From Candidatus Poribacteria bacterium (GTDB lineage Bacteria; Poribacteria; WGA-4E; WGA-3G): 64,000 bases of DNA. The stretch spans positions 39,501 through 103,500 of the forward strand of contig JAJECK010000074.1 of NCBI GenBank assembly GCA_022822085.1. The letters are read 5' to 3'. Positions 46,677 through 56,600 of the stretch are shown piece by piece; position 1 is the stretch's first letter, and every line of letters begins with the position of its first letter. Position numbers and translations under genes: made by a program. The notes below the pieces were generated by a model. The model ran no database searches. It had not been told where the DNA came from and worked only from the letters and a program-made list of their open reading frames with translations.

Positions 46677-47693
46677 ATGAAAGCAGAATTAGAAGCGATT
46701 CAAGCGGCAGCATTGGAAGCACTAAAAGATGTGGAAACTGCAGATGCACTTGAATCGCTGAGAATTGAGTACTTTGGACGTAGAGGGAAGTTGACAGATG
46801 TTATGAAAGGCATGGGACAGCTTTCTAAAGAGGAACGTCCTGTGATTGGTAAACTCGCTAATGAGGTGCGTGCATCATTAACAGATGCGTTTGAAGCAAC
46901 CAAGAACGCATTGGAAAGCGAACATCAAGAACAGAAACTCAAGGCGGAGGCTATTGACATTACACTTCCCGGACGAAAGCCTGCTTATGGAAAAGCACAT
47001 CCCGTCATGCAGACACTGGAACGGATTGAAGCGATTTTCACTCAAATGGGGTTCCAAGTGGTGACAGGACCGGAAGTTGAAACTGAACATTACAATTTTG
47101 ATGCACTCAATACACCACCCGACCATCCTGCTCGCGATTTACATGATACTTTCTATCTCACTGATGGACATCTTTTAAGAACCCACAATTCTCCCGTTCA
47201 AATCCGTGTGATGGAAAGCCAGAAACCGCCTGTTCGTATTATTGTCCCCGGTAAAGCGTATCGTGTTGATTACGATGTTTCCCACACACCGATGTTTCAC
47301 CAAGTTGAGGGGTTGCTTGTGGATAGACACGTCACTTTCAGCGAATTGAAAGGTGTTTTGGTATCCTTCGCACGCCAGCTGTTCGGGGACCAGACGCAGA
47401 TGCGTTTCCGTCCACATTTTTTCCCTTTTACTGAACCGAGTGCAGAAATGGATATTACCTGCACTGTGTGCCGAGGTGAAGGTTGTCGTAGTTGTGGACA
47501 CACGGGATGGATTGAGATATTAGGAGCAGGTGCGGTTGACCCAGAGGTGTTCCGTGCTGGCAACTATGACCCAGAGGAAGTTACAGGTTTTGCATTCGGT
47601 ATGGGTGTAGAACGGATTGCAAACCTACAGTTCCGCATTCCAGACATCCGCACATTTTATGAAAATGATCTCCGCTTCTTGAAGCAGTTTTAA
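46677..47693 (+). CDS. pheS: Phenylalanyl-tRNA synthetase alpha subunit
   Basis: 338 residues, full-length. N-terminal coiled-coil (DALESLRIEYFGRRGKLTDV), motif 1 region GRKPAYGKAHPVMQTLERIE, then class II motifs PDHPARDLHDTFYL, RTHNSPVQIRVM, FRPHFFPFTEPSAEMDITC and EILGAGAVDPEV, and motif 3 GFAFGMGVERIANLQFRIPD. With PheT it charges tRNA-Phe. AAGG 9 nt before ATG. The T-box upstream links its expression to uncharged tRNA-Phe. Confidence 0.98.
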   Translation: MKAELEAIQAAALEALKDVETADALESLRIEYFGRRGKLTDVMKGMGQLSKEERPVIGKLANEVRASLTDAFEATKNALESEHQEQKLKAEAIDITLPGRKPAYGKAHPVMQTLERIEAIFTQMGFQVVTGPEVETEHYNFDALNTPPDHPARDLHDTFYLTDGHLLRTHNSPVQIRVMESQKPPVRIIVPGKAYRVDYDVSHTPMFHQVEGLLVDRHVTFSELKGVLVSFARQLFGDQTQMRFRPHFFPFTEPSAEMDITCTVCRGEGCRSCGHTGWIEILGAGAVDPEVFRAGNYDPEEVTGFAFGMGVERIANLQFRIPDIRTFYENDLRFLKQF

Positions 47694-47833
47694 AGGTAGT
47701 AGGCACACTCCGTTGTGCCGTAATCTTCAAGGTAGTAGGCACACTCCGTTGTGCCGTAACTTTCAAGGTAGTAAGCACACTCCGCTGTGCCGTAACTTTC
47801 AAGGTAGTAGGCACACTCCGCTGTGCCGTATCC
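47693..47833 (+). repeat. Four 36-bp tandem repeats, each with a hairpin, between pheS and pheT
   Basis: Copies start at 47693, 47729, 47765 and 47801 (the last is cut at 33 bp). The unit begins AAGGTAGTAGGCACACTCCG and contains the palindrome GGCACA...TGTGCC. Each RNA copy can form a stable short hairpin. The array separates two genes whose products form a fixed 2:2 complex. Confidence 0.95.
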
Positions 47834-47845
47834 AAGGACTTATCT

Positions 47846-50239
47846 ATGAACGTAACACAAAATTGGCTGAAAACATACATAGACTTTGATTTTTCCGCAG
47901 AGGAACTCGCAGACAGGTTAACGATGTTGGGAATTGAGGTAGAAGCCATCAAAGAACTTAGTACAGCATTAAACGGTGTAGTCGTCGGAAAGGTGACTAC
48001 TATTAGACCACATCCGAATGCAGATAAACTGGTGCTCTGTCAGGTTGATATTGGTGAGGAAGACACACTCCAGATAGTCTGCGGTGCGCCAAATGTGCGT
48101 GAAGGGATATTTGCTCCTGTCGCAACAATAGGCACGGATTTACCTTCTGGCATTTCAATCAAACGCGCTAAACTACGCGGCGAAGAATCGCACGGGATGC
48201 TCTGTTCAGAGAAGGAGTTAGATATCTCAGAGGATGCTGCAGGTCTGATGGAATTATCCTCTGATCTTCCTATCGGCACTGGGTTCACCGATGCGTTGGG
48301 TTTAGATGATACCGTCTTTGAACTGGAAATAACTCCTAACCGTCCAGACTGCTTGAGTTTAATCGGTGTCGCTCGTGAGATTCGAGCGGAAACAGGCAAT
48401 GATATAAAATTGCCTGAAGTGAATGTCCAAGAAGATGACACTGATATTCGCGAAATCACTTCTGTTACTATTGATGCCCCGGATCTCTGTCCCCGTTATG
48501 CAGCACGTGTTATCCGTGGTGTAAAGATAGGTGATTCTCCAACATGGTTGAAGCAACGGCTTGAGTCTGTTGGTATCGGAGTGATTAACAATATCGTGGA
48601 TGTTACGAACTTTGTCTTGATGGAGTATGGTCAACCGTTGCATGCATTTGATTACAACAAACTTGGAGAAAACCGTATTGTTGTACGCCGTGCTACAGAA
48701 GGTGAACAGATCACAACACTTGATGAAGAGGAACGCAAACTCACGCCTGAGATGTTAGTAATTGCTGATGCGACAAAACCTGTAGCACTCGCAGGGATTA
48801 TGGGCGGCTATGACTCTGAAATCACAGAAACAACATGTGATGTACTGCTGGAAAGTGCCAATTTTCAACCGTCAAGTGTCCGCGCAACTGCAAAAGCATT
48901 GGGAATACACACTGAGGCATCGTATAGATTTGAACGTGGGACGGATCCAGAGGCAGTTATTCCTGCTATTGACCGCGCAACACAACTGATTGTGGAGTTG
49001 GCAGGTGGAACGGTATGTCAAGGAACAATTGATGTCTATCCAGGGAAATGTGAACTCGGACAGATTCAACTTCGTCCTGAACGCGTCAATTTCATATTAG
49101 GCACAGAACTTGAAGCAACTGAGATTAAACAGATTCTGATCCGTTTAGGGTTTGGTGTAGACACAGTACAACAAGACAACATTTATCAGATCACAGTGCC
49201 GACCTTCCGCAGAGATATTACACGTGAGATTGATCTGATTGAGGAGATTGCGCGTGTCCACGGGTATGACAACATCCCTACAACGTTACCTAAAGGCGAC
49301 ATCCCTGTTCCAAAACCAAATATCTTGGTTGAAGTCCGTAGACGAATAAAAAATTATCTACTCGCTTCAGGTATGATGGAAGCAATAAACTATAGTTTCT
49401 GCCATCCGAATTGCTTTGACAAGATACGGTTACCCGAAGACAATCCACTCCGTGATGCCTTGAAGCTACAAAATCCCTTGAGTCCAGAGATGTCGGTTCT
49501 ACGCACGACGCTATTACCAAGTCTACTGGTAAACGCACAACACAACCACAATCATCAGATAGATAACATCGCACTCTTTGAAATGTCTACTGTGTTCCTG
49601 AATGGAGAGGAACCAGCACGGATCGCTGGTATCCTTGCCGGTGAAATAGGGGTAGGAGTCTACGGAAATCCGTATAAATCTCCAGATTTTTTTGACATCA
49701 AAGGTATAGTTGAAGGTGCACTTGAGGTGTGCGGTCCTACCGATTGGACTTATGCAATCACTGATGAGCCGACCTTCCATCCAGGGCGTAATGCTGAGGT
49801 GTTGTTGGATAATCAACGCATCGGAATTCTTGGTGAAGCACATCCTAAGGTGCTTGAAAATTACGAACTTCCTTATAAGGCATATCTCTTTGAACTTGAC
49901 CTTGAGAAACTTGCAGACGCAGCAGATTTCTCCAAACGTTTTGAACCGATTCCTATCTATCCCAGTGTTCTGCGTGACCTCGCTATTGTGGTAGAACATG
50001 ATATGCCATCGGATTTGCCGATTGAGATTATCTATTCCACAGGCGGAGACTTGGTTGAATCAGTGCGGTTGTTTGATGTATATGTGGGTGATCAGGTGCA
50101 GGAAGGCAAAAAAAGTCTGGCATATACAATAACATACCATTCTGCCACCGAGACCTTGACAGATAAGGAAGTTAATGACCTTCATGACAAAGTTGTTAAC
50201 CGCTTGAATCAAGAACTCGGTGCGGAGCTGCGGCTGTAG
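47846..50239 (+). CDS. pheT: Phenylalanyl-tRNA synthetase beta subunit
   Basis: 797 residues. The EMAP/tRNA-binding domain (GVVVGKVTTIRPHPNADKLV, then IVCGAPNVREG) is followed by B5 and core domains, including ELEITPNRPDCLSLIGVARE and ESANFQPSSVRATAKALGIH. The C-terminal anticodon-binding domain is present (YPSVLRDLAIVVEHDMPSDL and SLAYTITYHSATETLTDKEV). AAGGA lies before the ATG. The 152-bp gap to pheS is filled with the tandem repeats. Confidence 0.98.
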   Translation: MNVTQNWLKTYIDFDFSAEELADRLTMLGIEVEAIKELSTALNGVVVGKVTTIRPHPNADKLVLCQVDIGEEDTLQIVCGAPNVREGIFAPVATIGTDLPSGISIKRAKLRGEESHGMLCSEKELDISEDAAGLMELSSDLPIGTGFTDALGLDDTVFELEITPNRPDCLSLIGVAREIRAETGNDIKLPEVNVQEDDTDIREITSVTIDAPDLCPRYAARVIRGVKIGDSPTWLKQRLESVGIGVINNIVDVTNFVLMEYGQPLHAFDYNKLGENRIVVRRATEGEQITTLDEEERKLTPEMLVIADATKPVALAGIMGGYDSEITETTCDVLLESANFQPSSVRATAKALGIHTEASYRFERGTDPEAVIPAIDRATQLIVELAGGTVCQGTIDVYPGKCELGQIQLRPERVNFILGTELEATEIKQILIRLGFGVDTVQQDNIYQITVPTFRRDITREIDLIEEIARVHGYDNIPTTLPKGDIPVPKPNILVEVRRRIKNYLLASGMMEAINYSFCHPNCFDKIRLPEDNPLRDALKLQNPLSPEMSVLRTTLLPSLLVNAQHNHNHQIDNIALFEMSTVFLNGEEPARIAGILAGEIGVGVYGNPYKSPDFFDIKGIVEGALEVCGPTDWTYAITDEPTFHPGRNAEVLLDNQRIGILGEAHPKVLENYELPYKAYLFELDLEKLADAADFSKRFEPIPIYPSVLRDLAIVVEHDMPSDLPIEIIYSTGGDLVESVRLFDVYVGDQVQEGKKSLAYTITYHSATETLTDKEVNDLHDKVVNRLNQELGAELRL

Positions 50240-50263
50240 TCTGAAAGAATAGACATAGAATGT

Positions 50264-50395
50264 CAGGACGGACGCATTTTCTCTTAAAGTCCCCTTGATA
50301 AGGGGGATTTAGGGGGTTAAAAAGACTAAAAACACTGAAATATCGCACCATTTAACCCCCTAACCCCCTTATCAAGGGGGAATGCGTAAGTCCTG
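50264..50395. repeat. MITE with 5-bp target duplication (copy 2)
   Basis: 132 bp, ends CAGGACGGACGCATT and AATGCGTAAGTCCTG (two mismatches in the left arm relative to copy 1 at 24551). A direct repeat AATGT flanks it (50259-50263 and 50396-50400). It lies between pheT and ubiE/menG and could end pheT transcription or carry sequence for the next gene. Confidence 0.92.
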
Positions 50396-50419
50396 AATGT
50401 ATTGAAATAGGATCGGATA

Positions 50420-51121
50420 ATGCAGGCACACCGTATCAAGAACCTATTTTCTGCTATTGCCCGGCACTACGATTTTCTCAATTCGCTGTTAAGCCTGCGG
50501 TTTGACCGTAGTTGGCGTAGAGAGACAGTCAAAGCCAGCAGTGTAACGCCAACAAGTAAAGTACTTGATGTTTGTACAGGGACAGGTGAACTTGCACTTG
50601 CATATTCCGATATGCTTGAGCCAGGTAGTTCTGTCATCGGATCGGACTTTTGCTACGAGATGTTAGTTGTCGGGAAGCAGAAGGTGGAACGACAGAATAG
50701 GCAGGACGTTTTCATTCCGATTGAAGCTGATACTCTTACGCTCCCGTTCTCAGACAATACTTTTGATATTGTCTCTGTCGGTTTTGGTATCAGAAATGTA
50801 TCCGACCTTGAATTGGGGATTCGTGAGATGACGCGCGTTGCTGTTCCTGGCGGAAGAATAGCAATTCTGGAGTTCACACAGCCTGACAATCCGGTGTTTC
50901 GTGGACTTTACTATTTCTATTTTACGAAGATTTTGCCGTTCATCGGCAATTGCATCTCACGTAACAAGGACGATGCCTACGGTTATCTTCCGCGTTCAGT
51001 TATGCAGTTTCCAAATTGTGATGCGTTGAAACAGGTGATGGAACAGTGTGGACTGACAGATGTGCAGTATTTTCGGAAAACTCTGGGGATTGTAGCGATT
51101 CACGTGGGGAAGAAGGTGTAG
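50420..51121 (+). CDS. ubiE: UbiE/MenG demethylmenaquinone (2-polyprenyl-quinol) methyltransferase
   Basis: 233 residues. SAM motif I is VLDVCTGTGELALAY; the family markers IARHYDFLNSLLSLRFDRSW and FGIRNVSDLELGIREMTRVA then PGGRIAILEFTQP are all present. It methylates the quinone ring in the last step of menaquinone or ubiquinone synthesis. The gene converges on the AcuC-type gene, stops 33 bp apart, and starts 25 bp after the MITE. Confidence 0.96.
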   Translation: MQAHRIKNLFSAIARHYDFLNSLLSLRFDRSWRRETVKASSVTPTSKVLDVCTGTGELALAYSDMLEPGSSVIGSDFCYEMLVVGKQKVERQNRQDVFIPIEADTLTLPFSDNTFDIVSVGFGIRNVSDLELGIREMTRVAVPGGRIAILEFTQPDNPVFRGLYYFYFTKILPFIGNCISRNKDDAYGYLPRSVMQFPNCDALKQVMEQCGLTDVQYFRKTLGIVAIHVGKKV

Positions 51122-51153
51122 TTGCTGTATCAGATATGGTTAACGCTTACTTC

Positions 51154-52092
51154 TTATCCAACCAAACGTTCCACATGTGCCACAACAGATTCGGAGAGAC
51201 CTTCCAAACTATAACCACCCTCCAATGCTGAAACGACATTACCCGATGCAATCTCCTGCGCAACATCCAAAACTAAATCGGTTAACTTCGCGAATCCCTC
51301 TGCTGTTATGTAAATATTAGCCAGTGGATCAAGGTGGTGTGCATCGAATCCAGCGGAGATAAGGATAAACTCTGGCGAGAAATCTTGTAGGGCAGGGACA
51401 AGAACATCCTCAAAAACTCTAATATATTCGTCATCGCCAGTATCATACGGCATCGGGACATTTAGTGTGGTGCCGCGTGCTTTTCCACTGCCTTGTTCAT
51501 ATCTTGAACCGGTGCCGGGGTATAATGGCGATTGATGGATAGAGAAGAAGAACACCGACTCGTCTTCGTAAAATATATCCTGTGTCCCGTTGCCGTGATG
51601 CACATCCCAATCCACAATTGCAACCTTGTCGACACCGTGCTCCCGCTGTAGATAACGTGCTGTTACGGCAATGTTGTTGAACAAGCAGAACCCCATGCTC
51701 TGTCCCGGTGTAGCGTGATGTCCTGGGGGACGCACCATCGCAAAGGCGTTTTTCACTTGGTTTGTTGCAACTGCCTCAGCAGCACATAGCACGCCTCCCG
51801 TTGAAAGCAGAGCAATATCGTAAGAGTCATGTCCGACAGGTGTGTCGTAGGTTAATGGGATTTCTGACGCACAGGATTGTCGGATATGTTCACTATAACC
51901 GGGATTATGCGCGTAAGCGATCTGTTCAGCGGTCGCGGGTTGTGGGGTTATGTAGTGGAGTTGGTCCCATACATCGCTATTTTGGAGTGCTGCGAGGCTT
52001 GCTCTGAGTCGGTCAGGACGTTCAGGGTGTCCGTAACCTGTGTCGTGGTTGAGGTAGTCTGGGTGGTAGATGAATGCAGTTTTTTCTGGCAT
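51154..52092 (-). CDS. Histone-deacetylase superfamily protein (AcuC/acetylpolyamine-type)
   Basis: 312 residues. The catalytic HH pair is in RPPGHHATPGQSMGFCLFNN; metal ligands are in IVDWDVHHGNGTQDIFYED and SAGFDAHHLDPLANIY; YHPDYLNHDTGYGHPERPDR marks the N terminus. These enzymes remove acetyl groups from lysines, polyamines or acetoin-related proteins with Zn2+. It starts 13 bp after the frameshifted STAND-HEPN gene on the same strand and may be co-transcribed with it and the giant ATPase gene. No Shine-Dalgarno is evident. Confidence 0.94.
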   Translation of the reverse strand: MPEKTAFIYHPDYLNHDTGYGHPERPDRLRASLAALQNSDVWDQLHYITPQPATAEQIAYAHNPGYSEHIRQSCASEIPLTYDTPVGHDSYDIALLSTGGVLCAAEAVATNQVKNAFAMVRPPGHHATPGQSMGFCLFNNIAVTARYLQREHGVDKVAIVDWDVHHGNGTQDIFYEDESVFFFSIHQSPLYPGTGSRYEQGSGKARGTTLNVPMPYDTGDDEYIRVFEDVLVPALQDFSPEFILISAGFDAHHLDPLANIYITAEGFAKLTDLVLDVAQEIASGNVVSALEGGYSLEGLSESVVAHVERLVG

Positions 52093-52104
52093 GATGCTTT
52101 ATGT

Positions 52105-53382
52105 CTATTCTACAAATTCTGACAAGATATCTAAAATTTCAGTGCAGTATGCCTCAATAGTCTTGAATTCATGTGGTTTAAGAGTTTCACCACGATTATG
52201 AGCCAAAGGATTGCGACATTTCGATAGTAACTGTTTACGTTGTTCCCAATAATTTGTTGTTTGTCCAAAAAGTGGTTCAAAGTGTTGTTTCCACAATCCT
52301 TTTGAGAAAATTATGGTAAACAAATCTGCAGGATACGTAAAATCAATTAGGTTTTTTGAAGCTCTTTCACTAAATGTTTTTTCTTCTTTCTGTTGTGTTT
52401 CTCTACAAACATCAAAAATCTTCTTTAAGTTAGAACGTCCTTTCTCTAACTCTGTAATCCAGTCATCTCCATATACACTGGACATGGTGATTGTAATTAC
52501 TTCACGAAGTGTTTTTTCAGTTTTTCGCCAGATTGGCCATATCTCATCAGTAAATTCTGCAGAACGCTCGTTTAGTTTAAGATAATCTTGAAAGTGTTCT
52601 GAATAGGCAACATAATTCCCTTCTTCTGTTGAATTGATCAAACCATAGTTTTCAAGTTCTGTCACATCAGTGGGTTTGACATCAATGACAGGACCAAACA
52701 AAATTTGAAGTAGTTTGTTAAGGGTTTCGTCCTCCCGCAGTAACCGAATCATATCGTCATAATGCTCAAAGAAAGATTGATCAATAGCATCCGCAGCTTT
52801 ATCAATATCAATTTTCTGTTCTTGGTTTTGGCGGAACCTCTCAACAATTTCCCACCCCAACATTTCTAATAAATAAGGGTGAGCTCCGCAATAGAACAAC
52901 ACACGTTTTTTGTCTTCCTCAGAAATTGGTATCTCGATCTCTGAAAATCTGGAAAAATAGATTGCTAAGTCTTCATCATTGAACATTGCTAAACGTTGAA
53001 CCTGGAAGATGTTATGAAACGGAGAGGTTGAGCCAGCTAACTGTTCAATATCTCTAATACTTCGACGAGACGTTAGAACGAGAGAAAATCCGTAATCTGG
53101 GTAATCAGCGAGTTCACGTAAACGTTGAAAAGCCGTGTTTCCTTTAAAAAGATGTCGTGCATGATCAAATTCATCAAGAACAAGGAGCATCCGATATCCA
53201 ATTTCTTGAACTTCTGTAAAAAAGTCTTTAATTTCGTCCCATGAATCTTCAGTTTCCAATGCATAGTCTGCTAATTCTTGAACCGTGTTTGATAGCCAAT
53301 TTAACCGCTTCATTTCCCGAACGCATCTCTTTACAAGCGCGTGGAAAAAATCTGATGGCAGATCGTATGAAGCAACCCCCAT
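52105..53382 (-). pseudogene. STAND-type NTPase with C-terminal HEPN domain, C-terminal part after a frameshift
   Basis: 425 residues from an internal ATG at 53382; the frame is open further up to about 53410. It continues the NTPase begun at 53600. Walker B is in RMLLVLDEFDHARHLF, followed by sensor-like FSLVLTSRRSIRDIEQLAGS and the winged-helix region HPYLLEMLGWEIVERF. The C-terminal 150 residues look like a Swt1-type HEPN domain: LIDFTYPADLFTIIFSKGLW then SKCRNPLAHNRG, in which R-NPLA-H fits the RX4H RNase motif. Joined with the upstream part the protein would be about 495 residues. Such proteins are sensors with an RNase effector in antiviral and toxin systems. Confidence 0.8.
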
Positions 53383-53600
53383 CCAAATCGGAAGAACCCC
53401 TTCTTGGTTAGGTTATCTTTCTGCTCAATGATTGCCTTATGAACCAAACTGCTTTTGCCGATTCGATGCATTCCAATGATGGCAAGGTTCCCCGGATGCT
53501 TGGGTTGAATAATCCGATTTTCAATATTGTTCACAATTGTCTTACGACCGATGAAACGGTCCCCGTAGATGATTCTACCGTAGTCAGCAAATGGATTCAT
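53331..53600 (-). pseudogene. STAND-type NTPase N-terminal part (Walker A), frameshifted
   Basis: The ATG at 53600 has AAAGGAAAG upstream and lies 12 bp after the giant ATPase gene. It reads MNPFADYGRIIYGDRFIGRK then Walker A GMHRIGKSSLVHK before the frame runs into nonsense at the GGGG run 53397-53400. A -1 shift there (or one extra G) joins it cleanly to VLPIWMGVASYDLP of the downstream frame. The start NPFADYG...G..F.GR repeats the start of the NTPase domain in the giant protein (NPYATYAEGG...FFGREE), so the two ATPases are related. Confidence 0.8.
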
Positions 53601-53612
53601 GCTTCTTTCCTT

Positions 53613-56600
53613 TTACCCATTGACTACAAGCCATTCTTTGAAAAGTCCAACCTGAATTCGATAAGATCGGTCGCGACGTTCAACGACATCCCGCTTCTCA
53701 AGATCATCCAAAATCGTATCAACCGGTAGATGGGTTTCGCAGTCAATTTTATCCCGATGACAGAGGTCTGTCTTGCTACTATTGTCAGCAATAGTTTTCA
53801 GAACTTTTCGCGCATCTCCATCTGGAATTGCGTCTGGTGATGTATCCCCCGAATTGATAAGGTTATCAAATTTATCGAAACCAAGCGCATTTACACCGTC
53901 TATTAGTTCATTTTTAACCGTTTCCACATCTGCCTCTGTAACCAATCCTGCATGTTTAACATTCATGTATTCAACAAGACGGTTGCAAATAATTTGAATG
54001 TAGAAAGGACTGCCTGCTGTGAGTTCTAGAATTCGTTCGGTTGCTTGTTCTCTATAACGACTTTCACCTTGTCTGCCACCGATACGGATTGGGTCTTCGA
54101 TGAGTTTAGTAGCGTCTAGTTCGTTGAGGTAAGTGACGCGTTCATCCTGCGTTGTGCCAAACTCATTAGGAAATCGGAGTTTGAACTTCGGCATTACATC
54201 TTGTCCTACTAACACAGCACTAAAATAGTTCGCCTGCAGCAAAGCTTTCCAATTCTGCATGAACGAGTCAGGAATTTTGCCTTCAATGATTGGATCATAG
54301 ATATATTGAAATTCATCTACCAGAAGGACAACCCTTACACCACGCCAATCTTCTTGTCCTGTTTGATTGTCAGTCAAATCCTTTAGTTTCACAAAGATAT
54401 CTTCAAAAAGTTGCAGAGGCGCGGGATGATCGTAGAATTCTCTACCAGGGATAGCAAGCTCAAAGGTGCTGAAACCTTCACGTTGTTTTCGTCGTATCGC
54501 ACGTTCAAGTCCCCTCAAAATACCGTTTAGAAATTGGTGTAAGAGTGAAATTCGGGCCTGTTGATCCAGAAGCGTTGACATGTTTCCCAAATCAAGGATA
54601 AGGAGCTCCTTATCTTTTTCAAGTGTCTTATTTAGATGATACAAAACCGAAGACTTGCCAGATCGTTTTTGGCCAAATACTATAACAGACTTGCTCTGTG
54701 TTCGAGATTCTCGGATTGCCTGTGATATATTTTGAATTAATTCTTCACGTCCGAAAAACATTTCCGAATCGCCAACAATACCGCCTTCAGCATAAGTGGC
54801 ATAAGGGTTTTCTATTTTTTCAAACTCATCTTCTGAATAAAGTCGGATAGAGAGATTCTGAACCGAAGTTTGTACTTGTTCTTCTGTCCGAGTGCGATAT
54901 TGGGCACAAAGAGAAAGAGAAAAAGTTTGGGATTGTAAAGCGTCAGGAGTTACACGTAATGGGACAGTCAGAATTGACTGTTCTCCTCCACGTAAAGATT
55001 CATTCTGTTTAATCTCTGATTTTGTCAGCTTAAAAGATTCATCGTCTTTCTGAACAACTAGCTCTAAAGACTCGGCGGGACTTCTTCCTCTTTCATTCTC
55101 TAACACAATCTGAACCTCTATTTGCCGGTCAGTGTCAGGAACATAAGATTCTACAGGAAGTCTAAGTGTTAATCGAGGCTTTGAAGTTTCGTAAAGTTCG
55201 TTAAGATACGAATCTACTTTCTCTTGGATTACTTCGGTAATAGGGTAAATATCTTCTACAGATACTCTTGTCGGGCTTTCTTCTATTTCTCGGCACAGAG
55301 CTTGACAATGATCACGAAGTTGAATGCACAGACGTTCCCGTTCTTCAAATGTTACCTGTTTGCAAAGTTCCAATGCGCTTTCAAGAATCCTTTGCAATGC
55401 TCCAATCCGTTGCTGATCTAATTCAAAGAACAAACTTGAGCGAATGTCTTCTGCAAATCTAATATTATCTTCTAACCATGATGTAGTAAGATCAAAGTTG
55501 TTCAATAATCGCAATTTGTCTGATGTGTTCTGAGCTGTATTGGATTTCTTATTCTGTAACTCATTCCAGGGCTGGACGAAATCACTGAGGCATTCCATAA
55601 CATCTGGTACCTCTATATCCATCCCTTTTAAATAATCAATAGCCATCGTCCGTAGAGTTTCATTATCGTATAGACGGTTCAAAACCCTATTGGCAGCAAA
55701 TCGACTATGTAAAACAAGATACGCAATGGCATCAAATACTTTTTTCTTGTCTGGATGATTGCTAATCACATCTCTCACTACTTTATTGAATGTTGGCGTG
55801 TTTGGATTTAAATCAATTTGAGCATGTCCTAATGTTGAATATAGATATCTGACGAGAGAATTAACTGCATCTTGCTCATCCTGCCTACGAGGTGTTTTGT
55901 CTCCATCATAAGCAGTTAATGCTTCACAATACCATTCTCGAACAGTATCCAAATGTTTATTTTCACTCACGGCAGCATCGCCCCTTGAGGCAAAACTACG
56001 ACAGAGATATCGATAGAACAAATTGTGATTTCCCTCTAAATCAAAATAGATTCTTGCAGCTGAGAGATAATAACTGCTTCTATCGCGTGGCCGTCTAGTA
56101 CCTAATTGTTTAGCGACATCTTCAAGTCTTCCTATATCATACCGAAAATCTTTTTCAGAACCTGTGTATTTCTCCTCACTCACCCGATCAGGTGAAACAC
56201 CGTCAAACGCACAACGATCCAGGAAAAATTGTGCAAAGTCGCTTAATTCACCTGAAAGATATGAAAGAACAGTTTCAATCTCAATGATGGTGTCTTCATC
56301 AAGGGCAAATTTACCTGTCCTCTGCGCTCTTTCAATTGCTTCTAATAGTCCTGTAGTTTTCGCATCAGAAGACGTACTCTGAATTTTATTCAAAATCTGC
56401 TTTGCTTCATCATAACGATTCTGTTTTGAGAGGCAAAAGGCAAGATTCCTTTGTACTGTAATATTATTTGTCCATAATCTTAGGACCTGACGTAATTCGT
56501 TTTCGGCATTTACATAGTTTTCCAACTTAATATAATTGCTCGCGATTTGCATACGAATATACAATCTTCGATCCTGGTCCTGTGCTTGCTTGAGTGCATT

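Noticed and set aside
47693..47833. CRISPR array
   Set aside because: The repeats are head-to-tail without spacers and there are no cas genes.
47581..47952. Antisense 123-residue frame with repeated TAQRSVPTTLK
   Set aside because: The repeats are simply the translation of the 36-bp hairpin units.
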